64,000 bases of DNA, from positions 56,512 to 120,511 of the forward strand of contig CADAEH010000006.1 of assembly GCA_902786855.1 (NCBI GenBank). The letters run 5' to 3'. Below are positions 50,952-59,931 of the stretch, in pieces. The stretch's first letter is position 1. The number at the start of each line of letters is the position of its first letter. The notes below the pieces were generated by a model. That model worked only from the letters and a program-made list of their open reading frames with translations, did not search any database and was not told the DNA's origin. The position numbers and the translations under genes are program-made. The stretch comes from an uncultured Eubacteriales bacterium. GTDB taxonomy: Bacteria; Bacillota; Clostridia; Peptostreptococcales; Anaerovoracaceae.

Positions 50952-52217
50952 TCAGTCTGCCATGTATGCCGGTTCGCCTTCGCTCCATACCGCTCTGATC
51001 GAGCCCGGCTGTCTTTTATAGAAACATCTGCTGAAGCGTTCTGTCACGCTGAGACCTTTTCTCATCAGGTTGCTGTCATCGAGCACGATCGCATGCAGCA
51101 TGTTGCCTTGTGCGAACCCCGCTTTTGCACCGAACCACGGCGCCGCAGCGCTCGTTGCCAGATACCAGGCTTCCGTCTCATTGACATGATCTGTTTCCCA
51201 GTTGTCGATGATGCTTCTGACCTTGGAAGTCTGGACGGTACTTGCAACTACATCAAATCCGTTGAGGGTGTTGCCTCCGGATATATCACTGCCCAGCACT
51301 ACTTTGAGGTTTTCATCAAGCATCTGCCTCAGCGGCATCACGCCGGAAGCGATGTTGGTATTTGAGTTGCAGCAGTGGACCACAGTCACCCCGTATTCAG
51401 CGATTGCTTTTCTTTCCCTTTCAGAGCTGTGCACGCAGTGTGCCATGAGTGTCCGGTCATGCCAGAGTCCGCTGTCATGATATGTGTCCCAGTATTCCTC
51501 ACATTCAGGTCTGAGCTGCTTTACCCATTCGATCTCACTGGTATTCTCCGATATATGAGACTGCACAGGCAGGTCTCTTTCACGGGACAGTTCTCCGAGA
51601 AATCTCATGAGTTCATCAGTGCATGACGGGGTGAATCTCGGCGTCAGTATCGGTTTTACCCGGGTAAAACGGCTGCACTCCACGAGCCATCTTAAAGTCT
51701 CGCGCTTTGACTCTTCTGTGGTCTCCTGCAGTATCGGGCTGCCGTTCCTGTCCATGTTGACCTTGCCGACATATCCGGTAATGCCCGCTTTTTCAAGTTC
51801 TTCCATCAGCACTATCGTGGAATCCGTATGCAGAGATGAAAACATCGCCACTCTTGTCGTTCCGTGGCTGATAAGATCATGTGCAAGTCTGCGGTATACT
51901 TTTCTCGCGTATTCCGGATCGGCAAACCTTGACTCCATCGGATATGCATATTTGCTCAGCCAGTCGACGAGCGGCAGATCCATGCCAAGTCCCAGCATAG
52001 GATACTGCGGTGCATGCAGGTGCATATCGCAGAATGACTGCATAATAAGCATATCGCTGTAGTCATAGAGCACAGCATCTGCAAATTCCTCAGGCAGAGT
52101 GTCGCTGACGGATACTATTCTGCCTCTTTCGAGGCAGATATATCCGTTTTTTATCGTTTTGATCTCTGTCAGAGATTCTGATGAAACAATGTCTCCTTTT
52201 AAGACCGTTCTGTTCAT
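50952..52217 (-). CDS. guaD: Guanine deaminase
   Basis: 421 residues of the amidohydrolase superfamily, guanine deaminase type. Diagnostic segments are SFCDMHLHAPQYPMLGLGMDLPL (metal HxH with the HAPQYP signature), ILTPRFTPSCTDELM, LPVQSHISENTSEI, TLMAHCVHSSERE and VVLGSDISGGNTL. It deaminates guanine to xanthine and so feeds xanthine dehydrogenase. Its ATG lies two bases after the adenine deaminase stop, so the two deaminases are surely co-expressed. Confidence 0.9.
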   Translation of the reverse strand: MNRTVLKGDIVSSESLTEIKTIKNGYICLERGRIVSVSDTLPEEFADAVLYDYSDMLIMQSFCDMHLHAPQYPMLGLGMDLPLVDWLSKYAYPMESRFADPEYARKVYRRLAHDLISHGTTRVAMFSSLHTDSTIVLMEELEKAGITGYVGKVNMDRNGSPILQETTEESKRETLRWLVECSRFTRVKPILTPRFTPSCTDELMRFLGELSRERDLPVQSHISENTSEIEWVKQLRPECEEYWDTYHDSGLWHDRTLMAHCVHSSERERKAIAEYGVTVVHCCNSNTNIASGVMPLRQMLDENLKVVLGSDISGGNTLNGFDVVASTVQTSKVRSIIDNWETDHVNETEAWYLATSAAAPWFGAKAGFAQGNMLHAIVLDDSNLMRKGLSVTERFSRCFYKRQPGSIRAVWSEGEPAYMAD

Positions 52218-52219
52218 TG

Positions 52220-53929
52220 TTACTGGTTGATGAATCCTGATCCTGAAGCTGCCACCTTAAACAGTCCTCTAGGTGTGACACGGAGCTCAGGAATTACTGT
52301 AAGTGCCATGAACGAAAGCGTGATGAACGGATCGAAATCCTGCGAAACGCCCATCTCGTAAGCCTTAGTTTTCATTACCTGAAGTTTGCTGTTGACTTCC
52401 TTGAAATGCACGTCTGTCATCAGTCCCATGATAGGCAGCGGCAGGGTCTCGAAAACTTTTCCGTTCTCGACTACTGTGTAGCCGCCCTGTACACGGGCGA
52501 TCTCATTGACTGCGATCGCGATATCTTCATCGTTGTCGCCGATTACTATGATATTGTGCGAATCATGTGATACTGATGAAGCGATAGCGCCGCCGCGTAT
52601 ACCGTATCCCTTAGTCACTGCAACTCCGATCTTGCCGCTGTTTTTATGTCTTTCTACAGCTGCGATCTTGAGGTAGCCGTCATGCGGGACAAAGTTGTCT
52701 GTCTTAGGGAAATGCACGACGATATCATTCGTTACGATCTGCTTAGGCTCCATACCCAGTACATGTGTAAGCTGTTTCTTGATCGGAAGAACGAAATCTG
52801 ACGGATGTACCTTGTCGATGTTGACAGTGTGTTTCAGTTTTGCCGGGCACTTCTTTACCTTGATCGGAGCATTCTTGTCGATGCGTTTCCCCTTGAAGTA
52901 AACATCAAGTACGTTGAAGTCTTTCATGTTGTCAAATACTACCAGGTCAGCCTGATAACCAGGAGCGATAGCTCCCATATGCTTGAGGCCGTAGCACTTA
53001 GCGGTATTGATGGTTGCCATCTTGATGGCCTTGAACGGATCGAGTCCCAGTTCTACAGCTCTTCTGACGTTATAAACGATATGACCTTCTCTGAGGATAT
53101 CTTCTATGTGCTTATCGTCGGTGCAGAAACTGAAGTGCTCGGTATCAATGCCTGTCCTGACAATGCCGCTTACGATGTCATCAACGTTGTGTGCGGCAGA
53201 GCCTTCACGTACATGGACATGTATGCCTCTTCTGGCTTCCTCGAGTGCATACTCGAACGTCGATGCCTCGTGGTCTGTATCTACGCCAGCCAGCTTGTAT
53301 GCAGACAGCTGCCTGTTAGGCAGGAACGGTGCGTGGCCGTCGATCGTCTGATGTTCAAACAGTGCGAACTTGGCAAACATACGAGGATCTCCGTTGATAA
53401 CTGCATCATCGTCCATGACCTCGCCGAGACCCAATATCCTCTCATTTCCTACGAAAGGATACATGTCATTAGCTGCAAACATGCAGCCGTTATCATCTAT
53501 GTTGGTAGCCGGTACACATGACGGCATCATAACGAACACATTGGCGTCAGACTTTTCGGTCTGATCAAGGATGTATTTGATTCCGTCAGCACCGGATACA
53601 TTGCATGCCTCATGAGGGTCAACGATGAATGTCGTCGTACCGCAGGCTGCAGCCGTGGCGACCAGTTCGGCAGGAGCGACCATCGTGGATTCAAGGTGCA
53701 GGTGTGCATCTATGAATCCCGGAGCGATATATGCACCTTTAAGGTCGACCTCTTTCTTGCCCTGATAGGATTTTGATACACCCAGGATGATGCCATCCTT
53801 GACTGCCACACATGACTCGACTATCTCGCCGGTGAAAACGTCAACTATCTTGCAGTTCTTAAGCAGAAGATCTGCTTTGACCTTGCCGAGTGTAGCTCCG
53901 GCCAGTCTCTTATAAGTCTCTAATTTCAC
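52220..53929 (-). CDS. ade: Adenine deaminase
   Basis: 569 residues, the normal length of bacterial Ade. The metal site GFIDAHLHLESTMVAP, the conserved VDPHEACNVSGADG, the second-half DGYLKIAAVERHKNSG and the SSVSHDSHNIIVIGDND block are family signatures. It converts adenine to hypoxanthine. The start is a GTG with AAAGGAG. The upstream 70 nt after the transporter terminator hold a hairpin (53950-53976) but no recognisable purine riboswitch core. Confidence 0.95.
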   Translation of the reverse strand: MKLETYKRLAGATLGKVKADLLLKNCKIVDVFTGEIVESCVAVKDGIILGVSKSYQGKKEVDLKGAYIAPGFIDAHLHLESTMVAPAELVATAAACGTTTFIVDPHEACNVSGADGIKYILDQTEKSDANVFVMMPSCVPATNIDDNGCMFAANDMYPFVGNERILGLGEVMDDDAVINGDPRMFAKFALFEHQTIDGHAPFLPNRQLSAYKLAGVDTDHEASTFEYALEEARRGIHVHVREGSAAHNVDDIVSGIVRTGIDTEHFSFCTDDKHIEDILREGHIVYNVRRAVELGLDPFKAIKMATINTAKCYGLKHMGAIAPGYQADLVVFDNMKDFNVLDVYFKGKRIDKNAPIKVKKCPAKLKHTVNIDKVHPSDFVLPIKKQLTHVLGMEPKQIVTNDIVVHFPKTDNFVPHDGYLKIAAVERHKNSGKIGVAVTKGYGIRGGAIASSVSHDSHNIIVIGDNDEDIAIAVNEIARVQGGYTVVENGKVFETLPLPIMGLMTDVHFKEVNSKLQVMKTKAYEMGVSQDFDPFITLSFMALTVIPELRVTPRGLFKVAASGSGFINQ

Positions 53930-53949
53930 AGCTTTCTCCTTTCCTGAGC

Positions 53950-53976
53950 ATCGGTTCCCTTCTTATGAAAACCGAT
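53950..53976 (-). repeat. Hairpin in the ade leader
   Basis: ATCGGTT and AACCGAT form a 7-bp stem around a 13-base loop, 21 nt before the ade start codon and just upstream of its ribosome site. No T-tract. It could be a 5' stabilising stem or regulatory structure. Confidence 0.4.
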
Positions 53977-53999
53977 GGTTTTATACAGCTAATAAAGAA

Positions 54000-54017
54000 A
54001 GGCGCGTTAAAGCGCCT
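54000..54017 (-). terminator. Terminator of the nucleoside transporter operon
   Basis: AGGCGC and GCGCCT around GTTAAA; the minus-strand tail reads TTTCTTTATT. It lies 27 nt after the last permease stop and separates the transporter genes from ade, though read-through is possible. Confidence 0.8.
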
Positions 54018-54043
54018 CCCCCCAATTGACCATATTGAGTTGT

Positions 54044-55030
54044 CTACCTGTCTTCTCGGAAGTATGGCAGGCCAAGTCCTTCAGGTGGTTGATTCTCATT
54101 TTTACCCCTAAGGCTGATGACTATCAGCACTATGATCGTTACTAAGTACGGCAGCATCTTATATATCTCTTTCATCGCGAAATTCGCGCCTGTAGGGATA
54201 TACAGATAGAGTATGTAAAGTCCGCCGAAAAGCATCGATTCCCAGATCGCCCAGTTAGGACGCCAGATCGAGAATATTACGAGTGCAATAGCAAGCCATC
54301 CTCTGTCACCGAATGCATCGTTCGACCATACACCACTCGCGTAATCGAGTACGTAGTAGAGTCCGCCGATACCGGCGATCATGCATCCTATGCAGATAGA
54401 GAAGTATTTATATCTGTTGATATTGATACCGGCAGCATCAGCAGTAGCCGGGTTTTCACCAACAGCTCTCAGCTCCAGTCCTGTACGTGTCCTTTTCAGA
54501 GTATAGGATGTGAAGATAGCTATAGCGATCGCCACATATGTCATGAAACTGTATGAGAAGAGCAGTTCCCCGATCACACCGGCTTTGCCTGCAAACGGCA
54601 GAGGTGTCTTGAACGCTTTACTTGTCGCAGAAAGCACTATGGAAGGAACTTCGCTGCCCGTCAGTTTCATGATCGAGCCGCCGAAGAAGTTACCGAAACC
54701 GACACCGAACGTTGTCATGGCAAGTCCTGTTACGTTCTGATTTGCTCTGAGAGTTACTGTAAGGAAGCAGAAAAGCAGTCCCATCAGCAGTGAGCCTACC
54801 ATACAGCACACTATCGGTATCAGAAGGCCAATAACGGGATTGAAGTTCGCTGCTGAATTCTCATAAAGGAATGATCCTATTACACCTGATATAGCTCCGA
54901 CGTACATGACGCCCGGGATACCGAGGTTAAGGCTGCCGGATTTTTCGTTCAATGTTTCACCTACGCAGCCGAGCAGAAGCGGAATACTCTGTACGATCGC
55001 TCTAGGTATGAATGTTACCAGACTAAACAT
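54044..55030 (-). CDS. Nucleoside ABC transporter permease (BmpA-linked, NupQ-like)
   Basis: 328 residues with about eight to nine membrane segments of the BPD_transp_2 family. Typical segments are LLLGCVGETLNEKSGSLNLGIPGVMYVGA at the start and TRTGLELRAVGENPATADAAGINI in the middle, the permease loop that contacts the ATPase. The start at 55030 has AAAGGAGG and overlaps the stop of the first permease by 8 nt. An upstream in-frame codon would add 20 residues with no likeness. It is the second permease of a purine nucleoside importer. Confidence 0.92.
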   Translation of the reverse strand: MFSLVTFIPRAIVQSIPLLLGCVGETLNEKSGSLNLGIPGVMYVGAISGVIGSFLYENSAANFNPVIGLLIPIVCCMVGSLLMGLLFCFLTVTLRANQNVTGLAMTTFGVGFGNFFGGSIMKLTGSEVPSIVLSATSKAFKTPLPFAGKAGVIGELLFSYSFMTYVAIAIAIFTSYTLKRTRTGLELRAVGENPATADAAGININRYKYFSICIGCMIAGIGGLYYVLDYASGVWSNDAFGDRGWLAIALVIFSIWRPNWAIWESMLFGGLYILYLYIPTGANFAMKEIYKMLPYLVTIIVLIVISLRGKNENQPPEGLGLPYFREDR

Positions 55031-56132
55031 CTGCAGCCTCCTTTCCGTGCGATTTGCGGAAATGCACCTGATAATTGATGAAGAATTCACTTCCGATTAC
55101 GAAGAACAGGATAACTCCTGTAAGGATGTCTCCGAACGAGTTGTTCAGTCCGAACGCTGTGGAGATCTCAGATCCGCCGCGGCTCATGAATACCATCAGA
55201 AGTCCCGATAAAATCATCCCGATCGGATTGAAGTGCGCCAGCCACGCTACCATGACTCCGAGGAAGCCTCTGCCGGCTTCGATCGTAGTTGTCATTGTGT
55301 GGTCCGTGCCGGCTACAAGCATCCATCCTGTAAGACCGCAGATAAGTCCGCAGAGTACCAGTGTACGGACTATGACTTTTCCTACATTGATACCTACATA
55401 TCTGGCGGTATTCTGGCTCTCACCGACTACTGAGAGCTCGTAACCGTGTTTGCTGTATCTCAGATAGATATACATGAATATGGTCACAACGATCGAGACC
55501 AGTACAGGCAGGAGATACTGTTTGCCTGCTACTACAGGGAGCCAGCCGGCATTCGTATTCGGGTTGATGATGCCGATCTTGCCGGACCCCTTCGGGTTCT
55601 CCCAGATGATGATATAGTATGCAACGATCTGCGTCGCTACATAGTTCATCATCAGTGTGAAAAGCGTCTCGTTGGTGTTCCATTTTGCCTTGCAGAATGC
55701 AGGGATGAATGCCCAGAGCGCACCTGCGGCAAGTGCTGCTATAAGTGACACAAGTATGAGTGCCCCGTTAGGCAGCTTATCATCAAGAGTTATCATGCAG
55801 GTCGCTGTAGCAAGTACACCGGCCATTACCTGTCCGCCGCCACCGAGGTTCCAGAACTTCATCTTGAATGCCGGAGCCAGCGCTACGGAAACCATCAGCA
55901 ATATGGACAGTTCCTTGAGCAGGGCCCACATCTTTCTCGGACTTCCGAATGAGCCTTCCCACATAGCGCCGTAGACGCTGATAGGATTCAGATGTGTAGT
56001 AACGGTCGTGATCAAAGCGCATACTATGAGAGCGACCAGGATACTGCCGAGCCTTATACCCCATTCATGCGTTTTTGAGATCGCCTTTCTCTTAGTGATA
56101 TGGATCAAAGGTTCTTTCTTTTGTTTATCCAA
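55023..56132 (-). CDS. Nucleoside ABC transporter permease (NupP-like)
   Basis: 369 residues with about nine to ten membrane segments of the same family. WEGSFGSPRKMWALLKELSILLMVSVALAPAFKMKFWNLGGGGQVMAG and YSKHGYELSVVGESQNTARYVGINV are characteristic. Two in-frame GTG codons lie at 56141 and 56138 but sit on top of the GGAGG site; the TTG at 56132 has that site at 8 nt and overlaps the ATPase stop by 8 nt, so I take it as the start. The two permeases form the membrane channel. Confidence 0.9.
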   Translation of the reverse strand: MDKQKKEPLIHITKRKAISKTHEWGIRLGSILVALIVCALITTVTTHLNPISVYGAMWEGSFGSPRKMWALLKELSILLMVSVALAPAFKMKFWNLGGGGQVMAGVLATATCMITLDDKLPNGALILVSLIAALAAGALWAFIPAFCKAKWNTNETLFTLMMNYVATQIVAYYIIIWENPKGSGKIGIINPNTNAGWLPVVAGKQYLLPVLVSIVVTIFMYIYLRYSKHGYELSVVGESQNTARYVGINVGKVIVRTLVLCGLICGLTGWMLVAGTDHTMTTTIEAGRGFLGVMVAWLAHFNPIGMILSGLLMVFMSRGGSEISTAFGLNNSFGDILTGVILFFVIGSEFFINYQVHFRKSHGKEAADV

Positions 56133-57693
56133 TTTCACCACCTCCGACTTTTGTCATAAGCAGTCCAACGCTGTGCTTGTCTGCCGTCCTGCCGTCAACG
56201 ATCCCGCTCACCTTACCTCCGCACAGCACCAGAATGCGGTCGCTGAGTTCGAGCAAAACATCGAGGTCTTCTCCGACAAATATAACGGCTACTCCGCGTT
56301 CCTTCTGCTGGTTGATAAGATCGTAAATGGTATATGAAGCATTGATATCAAGTCCTCTGACCGCGTATGCAGACATAAGCACAGTAGGGTTCATGGCTAT
56401 TTCACGGCCTACGAGCACCTTCTGGACGTTACCGCCTGACAGGCGTCTGACCGGAGTGTCGATTCCCGGTGTCACGACCTCGAGCTCGTCTACGACCTTC
56501 TGTGCAAGTTCTCTCGGTGTCTTACGGTCTGTAAATCCTGCGATGCTTCCCTTTCTTCTGAATGACCTGAGCATCATATTGTCAGCCAGATCCATGTTGG
56601 CTACAAGTCCCATACCAAGTCTGTCCTCAGGAACGAAAGCAAGCGAGACGCCCTTGGTATCGATCTCCAGCGAATCCATGCCGACAAGGTTTGTCCTGGA
56701 TCCGTCATCTTCAACATACAGGATCTCACCCTTTTCTATAGGCTGAAGTCCCGCAATGGCCTCAAGGAGTTCTTTCTGACCGCACCCGGATATACCGGCA
56801 ATGCCGAGTACCTCTCCGGTGTTTGCAGTAAAGGATACGTCATCAAGTTTCAGTATCCCGTCTTCAGTCCTTACCGTAAGACCTTTTATCTCAAGTCTCG
56901 GCTTTACGTTCTTAGGTTCAGGTCTGTCTATGTTCAGCTTGACCTCGCGCCCTACCATCATGTTGGTCATCTCCTGGGCGTTGGTCTCCTTTGTTATCAG
57001 CGTTCCGATATACTCACCTTTACGGAGTATAGCAACTTTATCAGAGATCTCTTCTACCTCGTGCAGCTTGTGTGTGATGATGATGACGGTCTTGCCGTCA
57101 GCTCTCATGTTACGAAGAACGTTGAAGAGCTTTTCCGTCTCCTGCGGAGTCAGTACAGCCGTAGGCTCGTCAAGAATCAAAATGTCCGCGCCTTTATAAA
57201 GCACTTTTACGATCTCTACGGTCTGCTTCTGGGATACCGACATGTCATATATTTTCTGATCAGGATCTACATCGAATCCGTAAGCATCACAGATCTCACG
57301 GATCTTCTTCGAAGCTTTTTCTATATCGAGCCTGCTCCATCTCGGTATCTTCTTGCCGTCTGTCTCATCGATGCCCAGAATTATGTTCTGCGCAGCAGTG
57401 AATACGTTGACCAGCTTAAAATGCTGGTGGATCATGCCTATGCCATAGTCATAGGCATCTTTCGGAGATGATATCTGAACAGGTTTTCCGTCAATAAAGA
57501 TCTCGCCCTCATCAGGATAATAAATACCCGAGAGCATATTCATCAAAGTAGTCTTGCCGGAACCGTTCTCGCCGAGAAGAGATAGGATCTCACCGCGGTA
57601 AATATCGAGGTTGACCTTGTTATTGGCTACCGTGCTTCCGAATGTCTTTGTAATGTTTCTCATCGAAACTGCGGGTGTTCTGCTGTCTTGCAA
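56125..57693 (-). CDS. Nucleoside ABC transporter ATPase with two nucleotide-binding domains (NupO-like)
   Basis: 522 residues with tandem ABC domains. The first has Walker A GENGSGKTT (41-49), Walker B ILILDEPTAVLTPQE and an H-loop IITHKLHEVEE; its signature reads MSVSQKQTVEI instead of the usual LSVGQ. The second has a degenerate P-loop GISGCGQKE, normal for the family, and LSGGNVQKVLVGRE, but its Walker B region reads LMSAYAVRGLDINAS where relatives have QPTRGLDVGA. The start is a TTG with GGGGAG; an ATG ten codons later is an alternative. It powers import of nucleosides or purine bases captured by the BMP lipoprotein. Confidence 0.9.
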   Translation of the reverse strand: MQDSRTPAVSMRNITKTFGSTVANNKVNLDIYRGEILSLLGENGSGKTTLMNMLSGIYYPDEGEIFIDGKPVQISSPKDAYDYGIGMIHQHFKLVNVFTAAQNIILGIDETDGKKIPRWSRLDIEKASKKIREICDAYGFDVDPDQKIYDMSVSQKQTVEIVKVLYKGADILILDEPTAVLTPQETEKLFNVLRNMRADGKTVIIITHKLHEVEEISDKVAILRKGEYIGTLITKETNAQEMTNMMVGREVKLNIDRPEPKNVKPRLEIKGLTVRTEDGILKLDDVSFTANTGEVLGIAGISGCGQKELLEAIAGLQPIEKGEILYVEDDGSRTNLVGMDSLEIDTKGVSLAFVPEDRLGMGLVANMDLADNMMLRSFRRKGSIAGFTDRKTPRELAQKVVDELEVVTPGIDTPVRRLSGGNVQKVLVGREIAMNPTVLMSAYAVRGLDINASYTIYDLINQQKERGVAVIFVGEDLDVLLELSDRILVLCGGKVSGIVDGRTADKHSVGLLMTKVGGGEIG

Positions 57694-57736
57694 AATTCTC
57701 TCCCCTTTCCGATATCGAATCTTGTTTTTTAAATTT

Positions 57737-57765
57737 GACCGGTCCCGCGCAAAGCGAGACCGGTC
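57737..57765 (-). repeat. Hairpin between binding-protein and ATPase genes
   Basis: GACCGGTC arms (57737-57744 and 57758-57765) extend to a GC-rich stem-loop around CGCGCAAAGC. The minus-strand tail is A-rich, not T-rich. Such spacers often protect the mRNA of the highly expressed binding protein and reduce read-through to the transporter genes. Confidence 0.55.
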
Positions 57766-57800
57766 ATAACTATTGAACTGTCTTCTTGATCAATTGTGGT

Positions 57801-59024
57801 TTAGCCGAAGTTTGTATCGAGCAGGTTGATTCCGTCTATCTGCAGATCGAAGTATGGAGCTGATCTGTATTCAGACTCATGGAAGTATCCGTCAGAGATT
57901 ACCTCTGTCTCGTGCTCATAAGCCTCATCAGCCTCTACGTCAGCCAGATAGGAATCAAGGTGTTTACCGTCTACAGTGAATGTGCTTGTGTCGAATACGT
58001 GGATCGAGCCATCCTTCAGGCCAGCCTCGACCTCTTCGAGCTTAGCAGCAGTACCTTCAGCAGCAACATTCTCGTTGAGCTCTGTCAGCTGTACAGAGTC
58101 TGTGTCGAGTGTTCCTGTCCAGTTAGTATCAAATGCCTCTCCGTTCTGAACTGCTTTGATTGCATATTCATAGAACGGTGACCAGTTGATCTTGGAGGAA
58201 ATGATGTAGGAATCCGGGCAAGCTTCCATTGTGCTTCCGTTGTAGGAAACGTCAGGGATACCAGCCTCTTTGCATGCTGTAGGAGCTCCCATGGAGTCAG
58301 CGTGCTGTGAGATAAGATCGCATCCGCCCTGGATCAGCTTGTTAGCGCCTTCCTTCTCAGCGGTCTCATCATACCAAGAACCAGTGAATGTAACGTCCAT
58401 TGTGACATCCGGGCAAACGCTCTTTGCACCAAGGTAGAATGATGTGTATCCGGAAACTACCTCAGCATATGTGAACGCACCTACATAACCCATCTTAGGG
58501 GTAGCGCCCTTCAGTTTGCCTGCTTCCTTGATCTCGTTGAGCTTCATTCCTGCAGCAACACCTGCAAGATAACGACCTTCATAGATCGAAGCGAATGCAT
58601 TGTGGAAGTTGTCCTGATTTGCTACGAGAGCATTGTCGCCTGTGCAGCTTACGAACTGTACATCAGGATTGTCCTTGGCTGCCTGGAGCATGAAGCCCTG
58701 ATGACCGAAGGAGTCTGAGAAGATGAGTGCGCAGCCCTTATCTACGAGCTCGCCGGCTGCATCATAGCATTCCTGTCCTTCAGGAACGTTCTTCATGATG
58801 ATAGCCTCTACTCCCATCTTGTCGCAGGATTCCTGGAATGCATCGAGGAAGTTCTTGTCATAAGTGGAGTTCTCGTCGTGGAGTGTGATCAGTCCGACCT
58901 TCATTGCAGCTTCGCCGCCTTCGTCGCCGCCTGCTTCTTCTCCGCCGCCGCCACCGCAGGCTGCCAGCATTGGCATCATTACCATAGCAAGGCAAATCAT
59001 TAAAGCAATAAGTCTTTTCTTCAT
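57801..59024 (-). CDS. BMP-family nucleoside-binding lipoprotein
   Basis: 407 residues. The signal peptide ends in the lipobox MLAAC with Cys23 as lipid site, then a Gly/Glu linker. The mature part has the BMP (PnrA-like) fold: VGLITLHDENSTYDKNF, ALIFSDSFGHQG, FVSCTGDNALVANQDNFHNAFASIYEGRYLAG, and GGCDLISQHADSMGAPTACKE. PnrA and NupN relatives bind purine nucleosides. It is the first gene of the transporter operon, with GGGAGG before the ATG and a long untranslated leader. Context makes purine nucleosides or bases the likely ligands. Confidence 0.93.
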   Translation of the reverse strand: MKKRLIALMICLAMVMMPMLAACGGGGGEEAGGDEGGEAAMKVGLITLHDENSTYDKNFLDAFQESCDKMGVEAIIMKNVPEGQECYDAAGELVDKGCALIFSDSFGHQGFMLQAAKDNPDVQFVSCTGDNALVANQDNFHNAFASIYEGRYLAGVAAGMKLNEIKEAGKLKGATPKMGYVGAFTYAEVVSGYTSFYLGAKSVCPDVTMDVTFTGSWYDETAEKEGANKLIQGGCDLISQHADSMGAPTACKEAGIPDVSYNGSTMEACPDSYIISSKINWSPFYEYAIKAVQNGEAFDTNWTGTLDTDSVQLTELNENVAAEGTAAKLEEVEAGLKDGSIHVFDTSTFTVDGKHLDSYLADVEADEAYEHETEVISDGYFHESEYRSAPYFDLQIDGINLLDTNFG

Positions 59025-59159
59025 AAATTTATCCTCCCTGTGTAAATACAGAAATCACGGTCTACCTAAGTCATTAGTAGCTCTTTGAGTCACCAGCCGC
59101 TGCTGTTTTGTTGTTCAAGATGCTACTATCCTAGCCTATCAGCAGATCTATTTTATGAT
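59025..59159 (-). ncRNA. Structured 5' leader of the nucleoside transporter mRNA, unassigned class
   Basis: The promoter at 59166-59194 implies a leader of about 135 nt. Read on the minus strand, an outer ACCTA/TAGGT pairing encloses TAGTAGC paired with GCTACTA about 38 nt later, with CAGCAGCGGCTGG inside. A small CTGT...ACAG hairpin abuts the GGGAGG ribosome site and could hide it. I could not match it to purine, c-di-GMP, guanidine or other riboswitch cores I know. It is a candidate cis-regulatory RNA only. Confidence 0.35.
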
Positions 59160-59165
59160 AGGTTA

Positions 59166-59194
59166 ATTTTAACTCTTAATATAGTTAATGACAA
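59166..59194 (-). promoter_or_regulatory. Promoter of the nucleoside transporter operon
   Basis: On the minus strand TTGTCA (59189-59194), a 17-bp spacer, TAAAAT (59166-59171); both boxes match consensus at five of six bases. Confidence 0.7.
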
Positions 59195-59244
59195 TAACAA
59201 AATATAAAATTAATATGATTTTAGGTTTAACTTTTTTTGCCGCG

Positions 59245-59273
59245 TTGACCGGTTTCCCTGCTGAATGTAAAAT
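59245..59273 (+). promoter_or_regulatory. Promoter of mocA-yqeC
   Basis: TTGACC (59245-59250), 17-bp spacer, TAAAAT (59268-59273) on the plus strand. It diverges from the transporter promoter 50 bp away, so a shared regulator is possible. Its position rules out start codons for mocA upstream of about 59280. Confidence 0.7.
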
Positions 59274-59316
59274 GATACATATATATAGAAAATCATCTGA
59301 AAAAAGCACAATACTT

Positions 59317-59907
59317 ATGAGACACGCAGACATCGCGATCATACTCGAGGCTGCCGGAAACAGCAGCAGATACGGCAGCAATAAGCTGCTTCATATTATG
59401 GAGGACGGACGTCCGATGGTATGCAGGATGCTGGACAATGCAAGAGCCCAGGATCCTTCCCGCCTGATACTTGTGACACAGTATGAAGAGGTCGTTTCGC
59501 TTGCTCCGGACTTTCAGATCGTCATGAATCATCACCCTGATCTCGGCATATCCCGCTCCATGCAGCTGGGCATTGAAGCTGCCGGTGATGCGGATGCCTA
59601 CATGTTCTGTGTATGTGATCAGCCATGGCTTACTCCGGCGACCGTCGGCCGCCTGATCGAAGAGTACCGGTCAGGCAAAGCGGGGATAGTTTCTCTTGCA
59701 TGGCAGGGAAAAATGTGCAATCCCAAGATTTTTTCATCACGCTACAGAGAAGAGCTCATGAGTCTTACAGGTGATACGGGCGGCCGGCAGATCATATCAT
59801 CGCATCCTGACGATTTGCTTCTGGTCGAGGCAGCAAGCATCGAAGAGACCATGGATATAGACCGCCCGATACATACCGCCAGTACACATTCAGTCAGCGG
59901 AGAGTGA
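59317..59907 (+). CDS. mocA: MocA-type molybdenum cofactor nucleotidyltransferase
   Basis: 196 residues of the MobA/MocA fold. EAAGNSSRYGSNKLLH at residues 11-26 is the nucleotide-binding loop (relatives read LAAGxSxRMGxNKLL), and CVCDQPWLTPATVGRLI holds the metal-binding Asp. MocA links CMP to molybdopterin to give the dinucleotide cofactor used by xanthine dehydrogenase-type enzymes. The start at 59317 agrees with the family and with the promoter at 59245; upstream in-frame Met codons lie in or before the promoter. The ribosome site is poor. It is co-transcribed with yqeC, which ties it to the Mo hydroxylases across the divergent promoter. Confidence 0.88.
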   Translation: MRHADIAIILEAAGNSSRYGSNKLLHIMEDGRPMVCRMLDNARAQDPSRLILVTQYEEVVSLAPDFQIVMNHHPDLGISRSMQLGIEAAGDADAYMFCVCDQPWLTPATVGRLIEEYRSGKAGIVSLAWQGKMCNPKIFSSRYREELMSLTGDTGGRQIISSHPDDLLLVEAASIEETMDIDRPIHTASTHSVSGE

Positions 59908-59931
59908 GTACTCCTGCAGCAGGGACTTAAG

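Noticed and set aside
59041-59100. c-di-GMP-I (GEMM) riboswitch in the transporter leader
   Set aside because: A GACTCAAAG segment recalls the GACGCAAAGC core, but the GGCAAACC element and the GGTAGC-GGGTTACC arm are missing.
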